Shown in pieces: positions 17,422 to 26,910 of a stretch of 64,000 nt of DNA. Numbering within the stretch: the stretch's first letter is position 1; every line of letters starts with the position of its first letter. The stretch is taken from positions 44,671-108,670 of the forward strand of contig JAOZPP010000001.1 of assembly GCA_029932675.1 (NCBI GenBank), written 5' to 3'. The DNA is from a bacterium (GTDB lineage Bacteria > SM23-81 > DAOVCL01). The position numbers were made by a program, and so were the translations under genes. The notes beneath the pieces are model-generated. The model was not told the origin of the DNA. It worked only from the letters and a program-made list of their open reading frames with translations, and searched no databases.

Positions 17422-18540
17422 TTACCCGTAAAGATGCTTTTCGTATAACCTCTCATAGCTCTCCACCATCTTATCCACAGTGAATTTTTCTTTATATAAT
17501 TGGAAAGCCTTTTGTCGCATTAAATCTCTTAAGTGGTCATCAAGCAAGATTTTTATTATCTTTTGAGCAAACTCTTTAGGCTCCCTGGTGTAGACGAGGT
17601 AGCCAGTTTCACCGTCTTTCACCGCTTCAGGAACTCCACCCACCGCAGTAGCCACAACCGGCTTTCCCGCAGCCATAGCCTCAAGCAAGACTATGGGTAG
17701 CCCCTCAGAACGAGAGGGGAGAGCAAAGAGATCGAATATACGCATTATAGAGGGAACATCCAGACGAACCCCAGTGAAGATGACTTTATTAGCGATACCC
17801 AAAGAATGAGCAAGATTAAGCAATTTTGCCTTTTCCTTTCCATCACCTACGATTAAGAACTTTACATTGGGAATCTTCTTGACAACTAGTGGGACTGATC
17901 GAAGCAACAATTCATAACCCTTTACCTTAGTAAGACGAGAAATGGAGCCAACCACTTTTTCCTCAGGAATTATACCGAATTCTTCTCTGATTTCCTTTTC
18001 ATTATTTGGATCAGCATTGACAGAAAAATTCGTACCATTGTAGATGACCCTTATCCTTCGGGGACTTATATGTTCGTATTTTATCAAATCATCTCTAAGG
18101 TGCTGAGACACAGCAACTATCTCACCAGTGAAGTGAGAAGCTACTCTCTCAGCCATCATATACCTCCCTTTATCTGGCCATTCTCTCATATGGTCAGTAT
18201 GGATAAAAACTGGAGTTCCAGTAAGTCTTGTCGCAAGAAATCCGTCGAGAAAAGCCCCTGTGTTATGAGTGTGCACTATATCTATCTTTTCCCTTACCAA
18301 TAGTTTTCTTACCTGCAACCAAACAAAATATTTGCCATATTTTGACTTTCCCGAACAGAGAAATACCTTAAAGCCATCAGATTCTAACTGCTCAGCATAT
18401 TCTCCCCCTTCTCTTAAACAGCAGACCATTACCTGGAAACGGCGAGGATCCAGATAACGGCACAGATCCAGGATTACCTTTTCCAGACCACCAATTCCCA
18501 TTCCCAGAGTTATTTGCAACACATTTATGCGTCCTGCCAT
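17422..18540 (-). CDS. Glycosyltransferase family 4
   Basis: This 372-residue GT4 enzyme opens with QITLGMGIGGLEKVILDL, continues with VHTHNTGAFLDGF and VYNGTNF, and has the donor domain VGSISRLTKVKGYELLLRSV, then SRSEGLPIVLLEAMAAGKP. It probably adds a sugar to the lipid-linked repeat unit. It ends 14 bp before the flippase-like gene. The best paralogue in the window is the GT4 at 9015-10166. Confidence 0.91.
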   Translation of the reverse strand: MAGRINVLQITLGMGIGGLEKVILDLCRYLDPRRFQVMVCCLREGGEYAEQLESDGFKVFLCSGKSKYGKYFVWLQVRKLLVREKIDIVHTHNTGAFLDGFLATRLTGTPVFIHTDHMREWPDKGRYMMAERVASHFTGEIVAVSQHLRDDLIKYEHISPRRIRVIYNGTNFSVNADPNNEKEIREEFGIIPEEKVVGSISRLTKVKGYELLLRSVPLVVKKIPNVKFLIVGDGKEKAKLLNLAHSLGIANKVIFTGVRLDVPSIMRIFDLFALPSRSEGLPIVLLEAMAAGKPVVATAVGGVPEAVKDGETGYLVYTREPKEFAQKIIKILLDDHLRDLMRQKAFQLYKEKFTVDKMVESYERLYEKHLYG

Positions 18541-18649
18541 ATTCCTTAACCTCCAAGAAACTAATATCGTTATTCGTTACTTAATCACGCTTACAAAAAA
18601 GGTCTGTTCCCCCCTCTCCTCTATATCCTGACAATCCTGTTAATCCTGT

Positions 18650-19789
18650 CTAAGAGTTCACAGTTTTCTTGACCATATCGTAGTATTTCTCAAGATAACA
18701 CTCTTCAGAGAGGTATTTATGGACATAATGATAACCGTTCTCAGCTAACTTACGGGCATAAACTCTATCAGACAATAGCTCCCGCATTTTTTCGGCGAGA
18801 TCCTGGACATTTTCTGATTGAAAGAGGAGACCATTATATCCATCCTTTATGTAAGTAGGAATCCCACCGACATTTGATGCAATTATAGGCTTTTTTGAAG
18901 CCATTGCTTCAAGAAGCACCCTTCCCATAGCTTCTGACCTTGATGGTAAAACAAACAGAGAGCATTCAGACATCAGTTGGATAGCCTCTTCATAAAAGAC
19001 AGGATCACATAATTCAATTTTGTTATTGCCTCTCGCTAAGTCTGCAAAATATTCTTTATGACTGGGACACCAACCAACTATTTTCAAGCTATATTCAGGG
19101 AAATCAGGAGAAATAATCTTGAATGCCTTAATCAATATATCAACCCCTTTTAGATACCAGGGGTAACCGAGAAACAGGATATATTTTTTATCCTTTTTAC
19201 CTTCTTTGAATAAATTAAGAGGGATAAAACCAGCGAAGCGATAGTATCCTTCCGGGTATTTTAATTTTTTATAAGATTTTATCTGATTTTTGTTTAAGAG
19301 TTTGACTGCATTCGCCCGATTTAACACGAAGGGCATAATTATATGGGTGATATTGTGTTTGATCCGATCCATAAGAATAGGTTTCCCAGAACTTTGCTTA
19401 AATGCCGATTCGAAATTCCCATTTACCTCAACTATTACTTTTACTCCGGTTAATTTGCCGATAAGAAGAGCAATAATTCCTGTGAGCAATGGGTCGGGTG
19501 AAACTATTACATCAAACTTATTTTTGAAATAATGTAACCACAATCCTTTGATTGGAAAAGAGATTAGCATAATTAGATTGCGAATAACGGTGGACCTCCT
19601 GGCTACACCTGCATGGAATCTAAAATCACCAATAGTAGCATTTCGGTCTTCTTTTCTGCTCCTATAGACCGCAGTGATCACATCGCCACAAAATCCCTGA
19701 GATAAACATCTATATTTCTCTTGTGGATAAGTCCAGTGCAGGGTACTTGGTCCTGGCTTAACAAATAGGATTCTATATTTTTTTTGCAA
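18650..19789 (-). CDS. Glycosyltransferase family 4
   Basis: This 379-residue GT-B enzyme starts with an RILFVKPGPSTLHW strand. It has FDVIVSPDPLLTGIIALLIG in the acceptor domain, and ILFLGYPWYLKGVDILIKAF plus LPSRSEAMGRVLLEAMASKKP in the donor domain. The EX7E-like block is intact. A 109-bp gap with a TCCTGT-type repeat follows, so it may end one transcript. It lies 42 bp downstream of the flippase gene. Confidence 0.9.
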   Translation of the reverse strand: MQKKYRILFVKPGPSTLHWTYPQEKYRCLSQGFCGDVITAVYRSRKEDRNATIGDFRFHAGVARRSTVIRNLIMLISFPIKGLWLHYFKNKFDVIVSPDPLLTGIIALLIGKLTGVKVIVEVNGNFESAFKQSSGKPILMDRIKHNITHIIMPFVLNRANAVKLLNKNQIKSYKKLKYPEGYYRFAGFIPLNLFKEGKKDKKYILFLGYPWYLKGVDILIKAFKIISPDFPEYSLKIVGWCPSHKEYFADLARGNNKIELCDPVFYEEAIQLMSECSLFVLPSRSEAMGRVLLEAMASKKPIIASNVGGIPTYIKDGYNGLLFQSENVQDLAEKMRELLSDRVYARKLAENGYHYVHKYLSEECYLEKYYDMVKKTVNS

Positions 19790-19831
19790 CCGTTTACCTC
19801 CGTGAATTGAGGGAAAAGGCCAAAGGAGTTT

Positions 19832-21271
19832 TTAGCCTTTTCTCAAATTACGAATCGAAATTAAGGTATTTCTTTCAAACAATAAAAGGTAACCAAGATA
19901 AAAGATGGTACCAACCAGTATTTCTAACAACAAACTCATTGTAGAATTTACGGAAAGAGGTTTAAAAATATATCGACTCCCTAAAACCCCAATTAACATA
20001 ACTGCAGTAGCAATAAAAGGGGTTAATAGATTCCTGAAATATTTAAGAACGGAGATGTCAATCTTTCTTAAAGTCACCAATGTCCAGATTAAAGATATTA
20101 CGGGATAAACCGTTAGCCAGGGTAAAGGTAGAACCTTAAATCCGTTTAAGCAAGCTATGTAAAAGGAGAATGGCAAAAAGATAGAATTTGCCAAATTAAA
20201 GTAAAGTCCCCAATGGGGGCGCCCCTGAGCATTATTTGCCAGATTGTTCACTACGGTAATAGAGACAATTATCTGTGCCAAGCATAGCAAGCGAAAGGGA
20301 TAAATTGCAGGCAACCATTTCTCACCCAAAATAACAGGTATGATTTCACCAGCCAAAAAGGCTCCGCCAACAAATATAGGTAACACAATAATGGCAATAA
20401 ATCTTGTTATTTTCAAGTAAAAATTTTCAAACTCACCAGGGTCGTTCTGAAATTTTGAAAATACAGGAAAGGAAACCCGTTGAATAAGTGACACTATTTT
20501 ATCCGTGGGAATACTGGATAGTTGGAGGGCAAAGGAGTAAAAACCGACAGGTTGCGTCCCCAAGATTTTACCCGCAAAAAACCTGTCCGATTTTTTATAG
20601 ACATAAAAAAGGGACCTGGATCCAGCAACATTAATCCCGAATCGTAAAAAGGATTTTACTTCACTGAATTCATAATGTAATTTTGGTCTCCATTTTGTCA
20701 GAGCAAAAGTGACAAATACTCTCGCTATTTGTCTCAATATATGGCCACCAATTAGAGTCCAGACGCCAAATCCGGCCTTTGCCATTGATAACATTGCGCT
20801 ACTGGAAATCACTACGGCCATTAAATCAATAAATCCAATTCTCTTGAACTTCAGGTTGCGATCTAATAACTTGTATGGAACAATCAAGGTTGCACCTATT
20901 ACAAAAAGTGCGGAGGCTACTCGTGTAATTGGAATGAGCCTACTTTCGTTAAAGATCCTCGCCGTTGGGTAGGCCAAGCCAAAAGCTATCATTCCCAAAA
21001 ATATGCCGATAAATATCATAAACCAAAATGTACTGGAAAGTTCGTCCTCAGTGACTTTTTCCTTCTGGATTATTGCTGCACCCAGACCCAGATCACTAAA
21101 AATCATAATATAACCGGTCAAAATGGTAGCTATCTCCATCAGCCCATAATCCTCAGGAACAAGTATGCGGGCTACCATAACAGTAATAAACCATGAGAAT
21201 ACTTGACTTAACGCTTTGAGTAACCCAAGCCATAGACCTCCTTTAAAGGCATCCTTAGTTATATTAGCCAT
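19832..21271 (-). CDS. Oligosaccharide flippase (Wzx-like)
   Basis: This 479-residue MATE/MOP-superfamily exporter of the polysaccharide-transport type has about 12 to 14 helices. The N-terminus GGLWLGLLKALSQVFSWFIT and VARILVPEDYGLMEIATIL are typical of Wzx/TuaB-like flippases. It would flip the lipid-linked repeat unit to the periplasm. It starts next to the divergent DUF1670 insert, which separates it from the rest of the minus-strand locus upstream. Confidence 0.9.
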   Translation of the reverse strand: MANITKDAFKGGLWLGLLKALSQVFSWFITVMVARILVPEDYGLMEIATILTGYIMIFSDLGLGAAIIQKEKVTEDELSSTFWFMIFIGIFLGMIAFGLAYPTARIFNESRLIPITRVASALFVIGATLIVPYKLLDRNLKFKRIGFIDLMAVVISSSAMLSMAKAGFGVWTLIGGHILRQIARVFVTFALTKWRPKLHYEFSEVKSFLRFGINVAGSRSLFYVYKKSDRFFAGKILGTQPVGFYSFALQLSSIPTDKIVSLIQRVSFPVFSKFQNDPGEFENFYLKITRFIAIIVLPIFVGGAFLAGEIIPVILGEKWLPAIYPFRLLCLAQIIVSITVVNNLANNAQGRPHWGLYFNLANSIFLPFSFYIACLNGFKVLPLPWLTVYPVISLIWTLVTLRKIDISVLKYFRNLLTPFIATAVMLIGVLGSRYIFKPLSVNSTMSLLLEILVGTIFYLGYLLLFERNTLISIRNLRKG

Positions 21272-21469
21272 AAGAATCTATCCAAATTATGTACCGAATT
21301 CACAGCAACCCCGAGGAAAATCTCACACCCAAATTGTTCCTCACCGGAGGTGCCATGTCTCTATCGAAATACAGCAAAAACGCTAAACGGTATGGAAAAC
21401 ACCATCGCTCGACTTTCAGGCACTCGAAAATGTTGATTCTCACGCTCTATTTGCATCAATCGCCTATAA

Positions 21470-21504
21470 GGTCAATTGACCCCTAGTCGAGGATGTGTTA
21501 TATT
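21470..21504 (+). promoter_or_regulatory. Promoter with palindromic operator for the DUF1670 pair
   Basis: A strong sigma-70-type promoter is visible: TTGACC (21476-21481), a 17-bp spacer and TATATT (21499-21504). A perfect 12-bp palindrome, GGTCAATTGACC (21470-21481), overlaps the -35 box and could be an operator. The predicted transcript starts near 21511, which excludes the ATG at 21493 and supports the ATG at 21535. Confidence 0.65.
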
Positions 21505-21534
21505 GGCTTGAACTTCTCAACCAAAGGGGGTCAA

Positions 21535-22344
21535 ATGAAGACTAACACACTCTTTGACAGAATGTCACCGAAGTCCCTGAGTGGCTTAATGGCCTCTCAC
21601 TTTCAACACCAGTATAGGCTATCTCCTCAAGCAGCCAAGACTATCTGCCATGATGCAGTGTTATTTCGCAATCTCTTAGGTCAGCCAGCAAGGAGTGAGG
21701 GACAGATCCTCTATTATGCTGTCAAGCTGGGGGAGCCACCCAGCAAGCCCATTAAGGACTGTCAACTCCTCCCGGTGAAGCTGACTGTGTTTGACCCTGA
21801 TGATCTTGACTACCGCAGAAGGTATGGTCAGAGGAGGCTGCTGGGATATATTATGATCCGCATCTGCCGGGAGGCCTATGAGCAGGGAGCAGTGTTGAGC
21901 ATTGAGGATGTTGCCTCTATACTCCACATCAGTGAAAGCACTGTGAAGCGGTATAAGAAGGCCTTAAGCCTTGCGGGTACTCCCCTGATCCTGCGGGGTG
22001 ATACCGCTGATATGGGGCCGGGCACCTGCCATCGGGTTCCCATCGTTGAACTCTTCCTGCAGGGCTACTCAGAGACCGAGGTTGCCCAGAGGGTCAACCA
22101 TAGCTTAGAGAGGGTGGAGGCCTATCTCTACGATTTTTTGCGGGTCTCCCTGCTGCTTGCCGATGGCTATAGCCCTGGTATGGCCTCCCGGATTGCCCAT
22201 CTGTCCAAGGGCAAGGTCTCCTCTATCAGCCAACTGTATCACCGCTTGGCCCAGGATGCCTTCTACCAGGAGCCTCTGGCCAAGGTCTTGCAGCTCTACC
22301 AGTTGAGGCGGGACCTGAAAAAAGGAGGATCTCCAGATGAGTGA
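21535..22344 (+). CDS. DUF1670 protein, first of tandem pair
   Basis: This 269-residue protein of unknown function belongs to DUF1670. An internal helix-turn-helix is apparent around SIEDVASILHISESTVKRYKKA, followed by the family block DMGPGTCHRVPIVELFLQGY and a second HTH-like segment ETEVAQRVNHSLERVEAY. I chose the ATG at 21535, which follows AAAGGGGGTCAA and the promoter. It overlaps the next gene by 8 bp. Codons are clearly richer in G+C than the EPS genes on either side, suggesting acquisition. DNA binding is an inference. Confidence 0.82.
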   Translation: MKTNTLFDRMSPKSLSGLMASHFQHQYRLSPQAAKTICHDAVLFRNLLGQPARSEGQILYYAVKLGEPPSKPIKDCQLLPVKLTVFDPDDLDYRRRYGQRRLLGYIMIRICREAYEQGAVLSIEDVASILHISESTVKRYKKALSLAGTPLILRGDTADMGPGTCHRVPIVELFLQGYSETEVAQRVNHSLERVEAYLYDFLRVSLLLADGYSPGMASRIAHLSKGKVSSISQLYHRLAQDAFYQEPLAKVLQLYQLRRDLKKGGSPDE

Positions 22345-23137
22345 CCATTTCCCGCGGCGCCACTACAAGGCCGTCTATGGTCCCTTGGCTCAGAAGACAT
22401 TGCACAACCTGCTGAAGCGAGAGCTTATGGAGGAGTTTGGCTTTGAGAGTATGGGGTTGATTGCCGATGCCTTAATCAACCGCTTGCTGGAGCTGGTGGA
22501 TACCTACACCCCTGAGCACTTCAGGCTCCTTCCTGGTCAGATGCTCTGGTTGGCTGTGGCCCGACAGGAGAAGGTGGGATATGGCAAGTCTATGTTGAGA
22601 AGCAAGTTAGTGCCAGTGATAGTCACAGTGATCAGTGCTGAGGACCTGGAAGCAATGGCAGAGGAGAGGGTTGACTTCAGAGAATTGAGACCCAAGGTAG
22701 TGGCTCGCATTCTTAAGGAGACTGATGCTCAAGGTGGGGTGCTGGCCTTAAGTGATGTGGGGATTATGCTGAGCATCAGTCCGGCAGCGGTCTCCTCTGC
22801 TGTCAAAGCCTACCAGGCAGAGCATCCAGGTGAGGTCTTGCCTTATCGAGGCACCTTGCATGATATGGGACCGACTATGACCCATAAGTTGCAGGCCATA
22901 GAATTGAAGCTCCAGGGATGCTTAACCCAGGAGATTGCCAGACGCATCCATCATGACCCTCAGAATGTGGACATCTACCAGACAGACTTTGAGAGGGTCT
23001 ACCAGTTGTACCAGGATGGCAAAACCCCTCGCCAGATCAGCTTTCTGACCAAACTCTCCCTACATCTGGCAGAGGAATATATAGAGCTGATCAACAAGTA
23101 TGTGGCTGAGGATGACTCATCGGTGTCAAAGAGCTAA
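22337..23137 (+). CDS. DUF1670 protein, second of tandem pair
   Basis: This paralogue of the preceding gene has 266 residues. The two share the order HTH (LSDVGIMLSISPAAVSSAVKA), R.T..DMGP..TH, then IELKLQGCLTQEIARRIHH and DF.RV..L..DG....IS.L. The start overlaps the first gene by 8 bp and follows AAAGGAGG, so translation is coupled. Divergence between the copies is high, suggesting an old duplication kept as a pair. The function is unknown. The 3' flank (23200-23230) can form a small hairpin from GTGG/CCAC arms. Confidence 0.82.
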   Translation: MSDHFPRRHYKAVYGPLAQKTLHNLLKRELMEEFGFESMGLIADALINRLLELVDTYTPEHFRLLPGQMLWLAVARQEKVGYGKSMLRSKLVPVIVTVISAEDLEAMAEERVDFRELRPKVVARILKETDAQGGVLALSDVGIMLSISPAAVSSAVKAYQAEHPGEVLPYRGTLHDMGPTMTHKLQAIELKLQGCLTQEIARRIHHDPQNVDIYQTDFERVYQLYQDGKTPRQISFLTKLSLHLAEEYIELINKYVAEDDSSVSKS

Positions 23138-23306
23138 TGTCAAGTGGTCGGAACTGCCCACCTTATATTAGCTGGATAGCATCAGGGGGGCAACTGGAGA
23201 GGTGGACAGTGGAGACCACTCCACACTTCTTTGAGCAAAAGGGGGAAAACCCTCACAAAGCTTTAATTTGGCTAAGTAATCCCTCTCAGTTAACCGAGAC
23301 TGGGGT

Positions 23307-24308
23307 TCAATTGACACTATCGCTTGTTTCAGAAATTGCTACCACTAAGCTTCGGACAAAATAGGCTAATGGTTCATTGCCTGCACAGACCCTTCTAAGT
23401 AAAAATAAATTAGATCCCTTGCTTACATGCCCAAATTCTGCTGTGCAAGCATAGCGGTAACCCCTCTTAGCGACTAGTTCCTTCACCTTTTCATTGTAAT
23501 GTTCGTTTAACCCAATAGGATAACAAAACCCTGTAACGGGCTCGTCTAACTCTTCTTCGATTTTTTCTTTCGAGGCTTTAAGCTCTTCCTCAACTTCTTC
23601 CTCAGAAATGGTAGTTAAATTGTAATGATTCACCGTGTGAGAACCAAACTCTATGCCATCCTTATGCATTTCCCTTATTTGCTGCCAGGAAAGCAGGCGG
23701 GCTGTTCGCTTTGGCCTGATGGTGGACCTTAACTCAGTGCGTAGTTGCTCAAGTATGTGGCGAATTTCAGCATCTTTAAGTCTTGCCAGGTATTTTTCCA
23801 CCTCAAAATTCTTCCAGGTTGAGAATTCCACTTGCGGCATCTGCCTCTTTAAAACTGAACCAAGCTTTTCTCTAAATTCTTCGTGAGGAGAAAATTCCCC
23901 CATCCCTCGAATTTCATCCCACCAGAACACCTTGTCTGTCTCAATATATCCGGTAACCAAGAAAACTGTAGCTGGGATGCTATACTTCCGTAGTATTGGG
24001 AATGCAATATTATAAACGCTTTCGTAACCATCATCAAAGGTTATAGCAATAGCCTGGGGGGGAAATTGTCCCTTTCCCCTAAGAGAATCTACTAATTCGT
24101 TCAACGAAATGGGATACATATAATCTTGCAGAAACCGCATTTGTTCCTCAAATCTGTTTCTCCAATGGGTGGTTATGTTATGATACATGAGAATAATCGC
24201 TCTGCTTTTCCCTTCTCTATGCAGAAGCCGATGATAGTAACCGAATTTATATGCTAAAGGAACTATTGTTTTTCTGGCGATGGATTTTACTACAAACTTC
24301 TTTACCAT
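23307..24308 (-). CDS. Polysaccharide deacetylase family protein
   Basis: This 333-residue NodB-homology enzyme has a basic N-terminus, ILMYHNIT (about 40), the catalytic motif 1 TFDDGY near residue 91, and motif 2 FGSHTVNHYNLTTI with the two metal-binding histidines. CYPIGLNEHYNEKV near residue 283 is the later conserved block. It would remove N- or O-acetyl groups from the polymer or its precursors. It is distinct from the exosortase-type deacetylase at 28113, so the locus carries two. Its last codons lie close to the end of the DUF1670 insert, but the protein looks full length. Confidence 0.9.
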   Translation of the reverse strand: MVKKFVVKSIARKTIVPLAYKFGYYHRLLHREGKSRAIILMYHNITTHWRNRFEEQMRFLQDYMYPISLNELVDSLRGKGQFPPQAIAITFDDGYESVYNIAFPILRKYSIPATVFLVTGYIETDKVFWWDEIRGMGEFSPHEEFREKLGSVLKRQMPQVEFSTWKNFEVEKYLARLKDAEIRHILEQLRTELRSTIRPKRTARLLSWQQIREMHKDGIEFGSHTVNHYNLTTISEEEVEEELKASKEKIEEELDEPVTGFCYPIGLNEHYNEKVKELVAKRGYRYACTAEFGHVSKGSNLFLLRRVCAGNEPLAYFVRSLVVAISETSDSVN

Positions 24309-24392
24309 AGTTAGGTATATGTGCAGAGAATAAGAACAGGGTGAAACAAAAGACTTCCACTCCTCTCGTTTCCTCTGTTAGCTAAACTTTTT

Positions 24393-25490
24393 CTATGATC
24401 TTCTTATTATCTTAGTCTGATAAAAAAGCTTAAGTTTTTGGCTCAGCTGGACTCGCATGCTTTCGAAACTACTTCTATAAATTGTCATACTCAAGTTCAC
24501 TCTTGCCTCTTTGGCCCAGTCGAACTTGTATTCTTCGTCACCACGCAAGAAATCAAATTCCTTCGCACCTTCTAAGATCGCATTCTCAATGCAATAACTG
24601 AACAACAAGAATCCGGGGCTTAGCTTCGCCCACTGCGGGTCAAAGCCGGCCTGATAATAGTAATACTTGCCGCCGTATGCAAAGGTATACATTGAAGCTA
24701 TAGGTTTGCTCCCTATCTTTAAAAAACAGAGCCTCAACCAGTTCCTTTTGAAGAATAACCACATCATGTTTCTGTGGAATTCAGAAAATAATTTGTCCTG
24801 AAATGGACCGCGCAAACTCCTCTCACGCATCCTACTTGTATTCAGCCTTACCAAATCGTTAAATGATTGCTTAAACTCACTGTCCTTTTTTAGAAGGGTG
24901 AACTCGCCATCGAATTTATTTTCGAACTTGTTCCTCTTCCGTTTTATGTTGTACCTCATACTTGGGCTGAGCGATTTAAGGTAGGATTCATAATTGGAAG
25001 GCAAGTGCACATAGGGACAAACAGCTTGCAACCTCGTGAACAGATACCAATCACGATTACAGTATCTGTGAATTAACCATACAGTTTTTGACCCAGCCGG
25101 AATGTCAGTAAGCTCGATAGCCCGCCACTTAGGTTTCCGTGCGTTTAGATAGTCACGAATCTGAAAAAGGACCTCCGACTCATTCCCATCCTCTATTATG
25201 AAGTCTAAATAGTCAGAACCAACAGATGTTGAGCCCAAGAACTTTACTACACTACCACCCATCACTTTATTTTTAAGTAAGAAGAATGGTGCAATGCCTT
25301 TTAGTCTATAACCATCCCGAATGAGCAATATCATTAACTCCTTGCCATCTTTGAAGCACTTCCACCAATTATATAGCCAATCCCAAGTTAGAAACAAGAC
25401 ATTTGATTTACTTCTCAACAGCAGTTCGTTCCACTCATCTCTCAAACCGTAAAAACCTTTATCTGTTCTTATTTCCTCAACTGTAGGCAT
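24393..25490 (-). CDS. GNAT/FemAB-fold transferase (CelD/BcsL-like)
   Basis: This 365-residue protein has a double GNAT-fold arrangement, seen in EPS and cellulose loci as a predicted acyltransferase. Recognisable parts are FLTWDWLYNWWKCF near the N-terminus, LSPSMRYNIKRKRNKFE in the middle and KEFDFLRGDEEYKFDWAKEA near the C-terminus. It probably transfers an acyl or aminoacyl group to a sugar or lipid precursor. It sits 61 bp downstream of the ATP-grasp gene, which would supply or activate an amino or carboxylic substrate. Confidence 0.82.
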   Translation of the reverse strand: MPTVEEIRTDKGFYGLRDEWNELLLRSKSNVLFLTWDWLYNWWKCFKDGKELMILLIRDGYRLKGIAPFFLLKNKVMGGSVVKFLGSTSVGSDYLDFIIEDGNESEVLFQIRDYLNARKPKWRAIELTDIPAGSKTVWLIHRYCNRDWYLFTRLQAVCPYVHLPSNYESYLKSLSPSMRYNIKRKRNKFENKFDGEFTLLKKDSEFKQSFNDLVRLNTSRMRERSLRGPFQDKLFSEFHRNMMWLFFKRNWLRLCFLKIGSKPIASMYTFAYGGKYYYYQAGFDPQWAKLSPGFLLFSYCIENAILEGAKEFDFLRGDEEYKFDWAKEARVNLSMTIYRSSFESMRVQLSQKLKLFYQTKIIRRS

Positions 25491-25551
25491 TCTTTTGCAC
25501 AGGATAATTTTATTCCACCTGCGTGGATTTTATCTCGCTCTCTTAAGTGGG

Positions 25552-26910
25552 TCAACCGTTAGACCCTTTGACTCCCAGTGATCTGCAAAACTTAGAGAAA
25601 ACCCTCCTGACCTTAGCAGATAGAAAACCTGTTATTGAAGTTAAAAATGGTATTATGTCATCCCAAGCAAAGACAGCCCACTGCTTCTTCCCCAATGTTG
25701 AACGAAGCCAGCCCAGTAAGGAAATCGAGCCCTCTTTTCTATAATCCAAAAATGCGTTAAAGTCGAGAGAAGTCGAAAGCCACTTTATTCCAGTTCTATA
25801 AGAGAGATTGGAGGATACTCTTTTCCCAATTGTGTCGCAGTAAGCAATATAGGCAAGGTTTACTCCACATCTGGTTCCCAACACATCCCAAAGGCCAAAG
25901 CGGGTATTGAATTCAATGAGTTTGAATTTGCCATCCCTTGAATCCAGTTTAAATTCCATACCACCCAACCCATTATACCCTATATCCTTCAGAAATTTGA
26001 TACTAATCCTTTCCAGCTCCTCTTCGTACACAGATTCAACAAAACTCGCACTGCCGAAGTGAATAGGGTTTAAACGCAGCTTTCTACCGGCGAAGTGACC
26101 TAATACCTTGTGAGTTTTAGAGATGTAAAATACAAAATAAAACAAGTCACTATCATCCCCTGGAATAACCTCTGAAATGATTACATTTGGGTCATAGACT
26201 GCAATTCTGCTATAGAAACTTAACAGTTCGCTACTCTTTGAGATGACAATGACTTTTCCCCATCCGCCCAGGATTTTTCGTATAGACTCTCTGTGCCATG
26301 AATCTGACCTCACTGGCTTAATGATACAGGGATAGGATATCTTTGTAGCTATCTCCCTAACTTCACTTAGGGAATTGGGAATGTATGTAACAGGAACTGG
26401 CACATTGAACTCAACGGCTGTTCTATAAAGTGCGTCCTTTGTAGTCAACTTTTCAATTGTGCTATGCTGGGGCCCAGTAAATAAAAAGAAGTCCTCTAAA
26501 ATATTTTCATACTTGGCATAGCATAAAACGGTGTTGTCCCCGGTAGGGAAGAGAACTGGTTTCTCTCCTAAAGTCTTGCTTAGACTAATCAAGTATTCTA
26601 TATGTTCATTTTCATTTGATTCAACAGAGGGACAGATCTTACTTTGACAGTAGCGAGAGTTCATGCCTATTTGCTTTGGATTGGGATCCAAGGCGTATAC
26701 TGGGATACCTTGTCTACCCAGGGACCTAACGATCCCCAGCCCCGAGTAAGACATATAAGTTACCACCGCTGGTGGGTATCGGGAACCACTTTCCCTATAG
26801 ATAGATTTAGGAGTCAACCGCGAAATAGGCTCCAACTCCACTGTGGACAAGCTATTTGCCTTGTCTGGGTAAACTTCTTTTTCTTGCATATCCCATAAGT
26901 ATCTTCCCAT
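25552..26910 (-). CDS. ATP-grasp ligase
   Basis: This 452-residue ATP-grasp enzyme has a pre-ATP-grasp domain (PAVVTYMSYSGLGIVRSLG, about 47-65), the lysine-containing IIKPVRSDSWHRE strand and the C-terminal metal/ATP site GGMEFKLDSRDGKFKLIEFN. Such enzymes ligate a carboxylate to an amine; homologues are frequent in exosortase EPS loci. The ATG at 26910 follows TGAGGT six bases away. The start overlaps the end of the broken methyltransferase by 59 bp, showing that the two genes were once tightly packed in one operon. Confidence 0.87.
   Translation of the reverse strand: MGRYLWDMQEKEVYPDKANSLSTVELEPISRLTPKSIYRESGSRYPPAVVTYMSYSGLGIVRSLGRQGIPVYALDPNPKQIGMNSRYCQSKICPSVESNENEHIEYLISLSKTLGEKPVLFPTGDNTVLCYAKYENILEDFFLFTGPQHSTIEKLTTKDALYRTAVEFNVPVPVTYIPNSLSEVREIATKISYPCIIKPVRSDSWHRESIRKILGGWGKVIVISKSSELLSFYSRIAVYDPNVIISEVIPGDDSDLFYFVFYISKTHKVLGHFAGRKLRLNPIHFGSASFVESVYEEELERISIKFLKDIGYNGLGGMEFKLDSRDGKFKLIEFNTRFGLWDVLGTRCGVNLAYIAYCDTIGKRVSSNLSYRTGIKWLSTSLDFNAFLDYRKEGSISLLGWLRSTLGKKQWAVFAWDDIIPFLTSITGFLSAKVRRVFSKFCRSLGVKGSNG

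Noticed and set aside
1030-18655. TCCTGT-type repeats considered as a CRISPR array
   Set aside because: Units are scattered, irregularly spaced and degenerate, with no conserved repeat-spacer pattern or cas genes.
23137-23364. 75-codon frame directly after the DUF1670 pair (TAATG overlap)
   Set aside because: It overlaps the end of the deacetylase gene on the other strand, has no known motif, and its DNA contains short hairpins more typical of a 3' flank.
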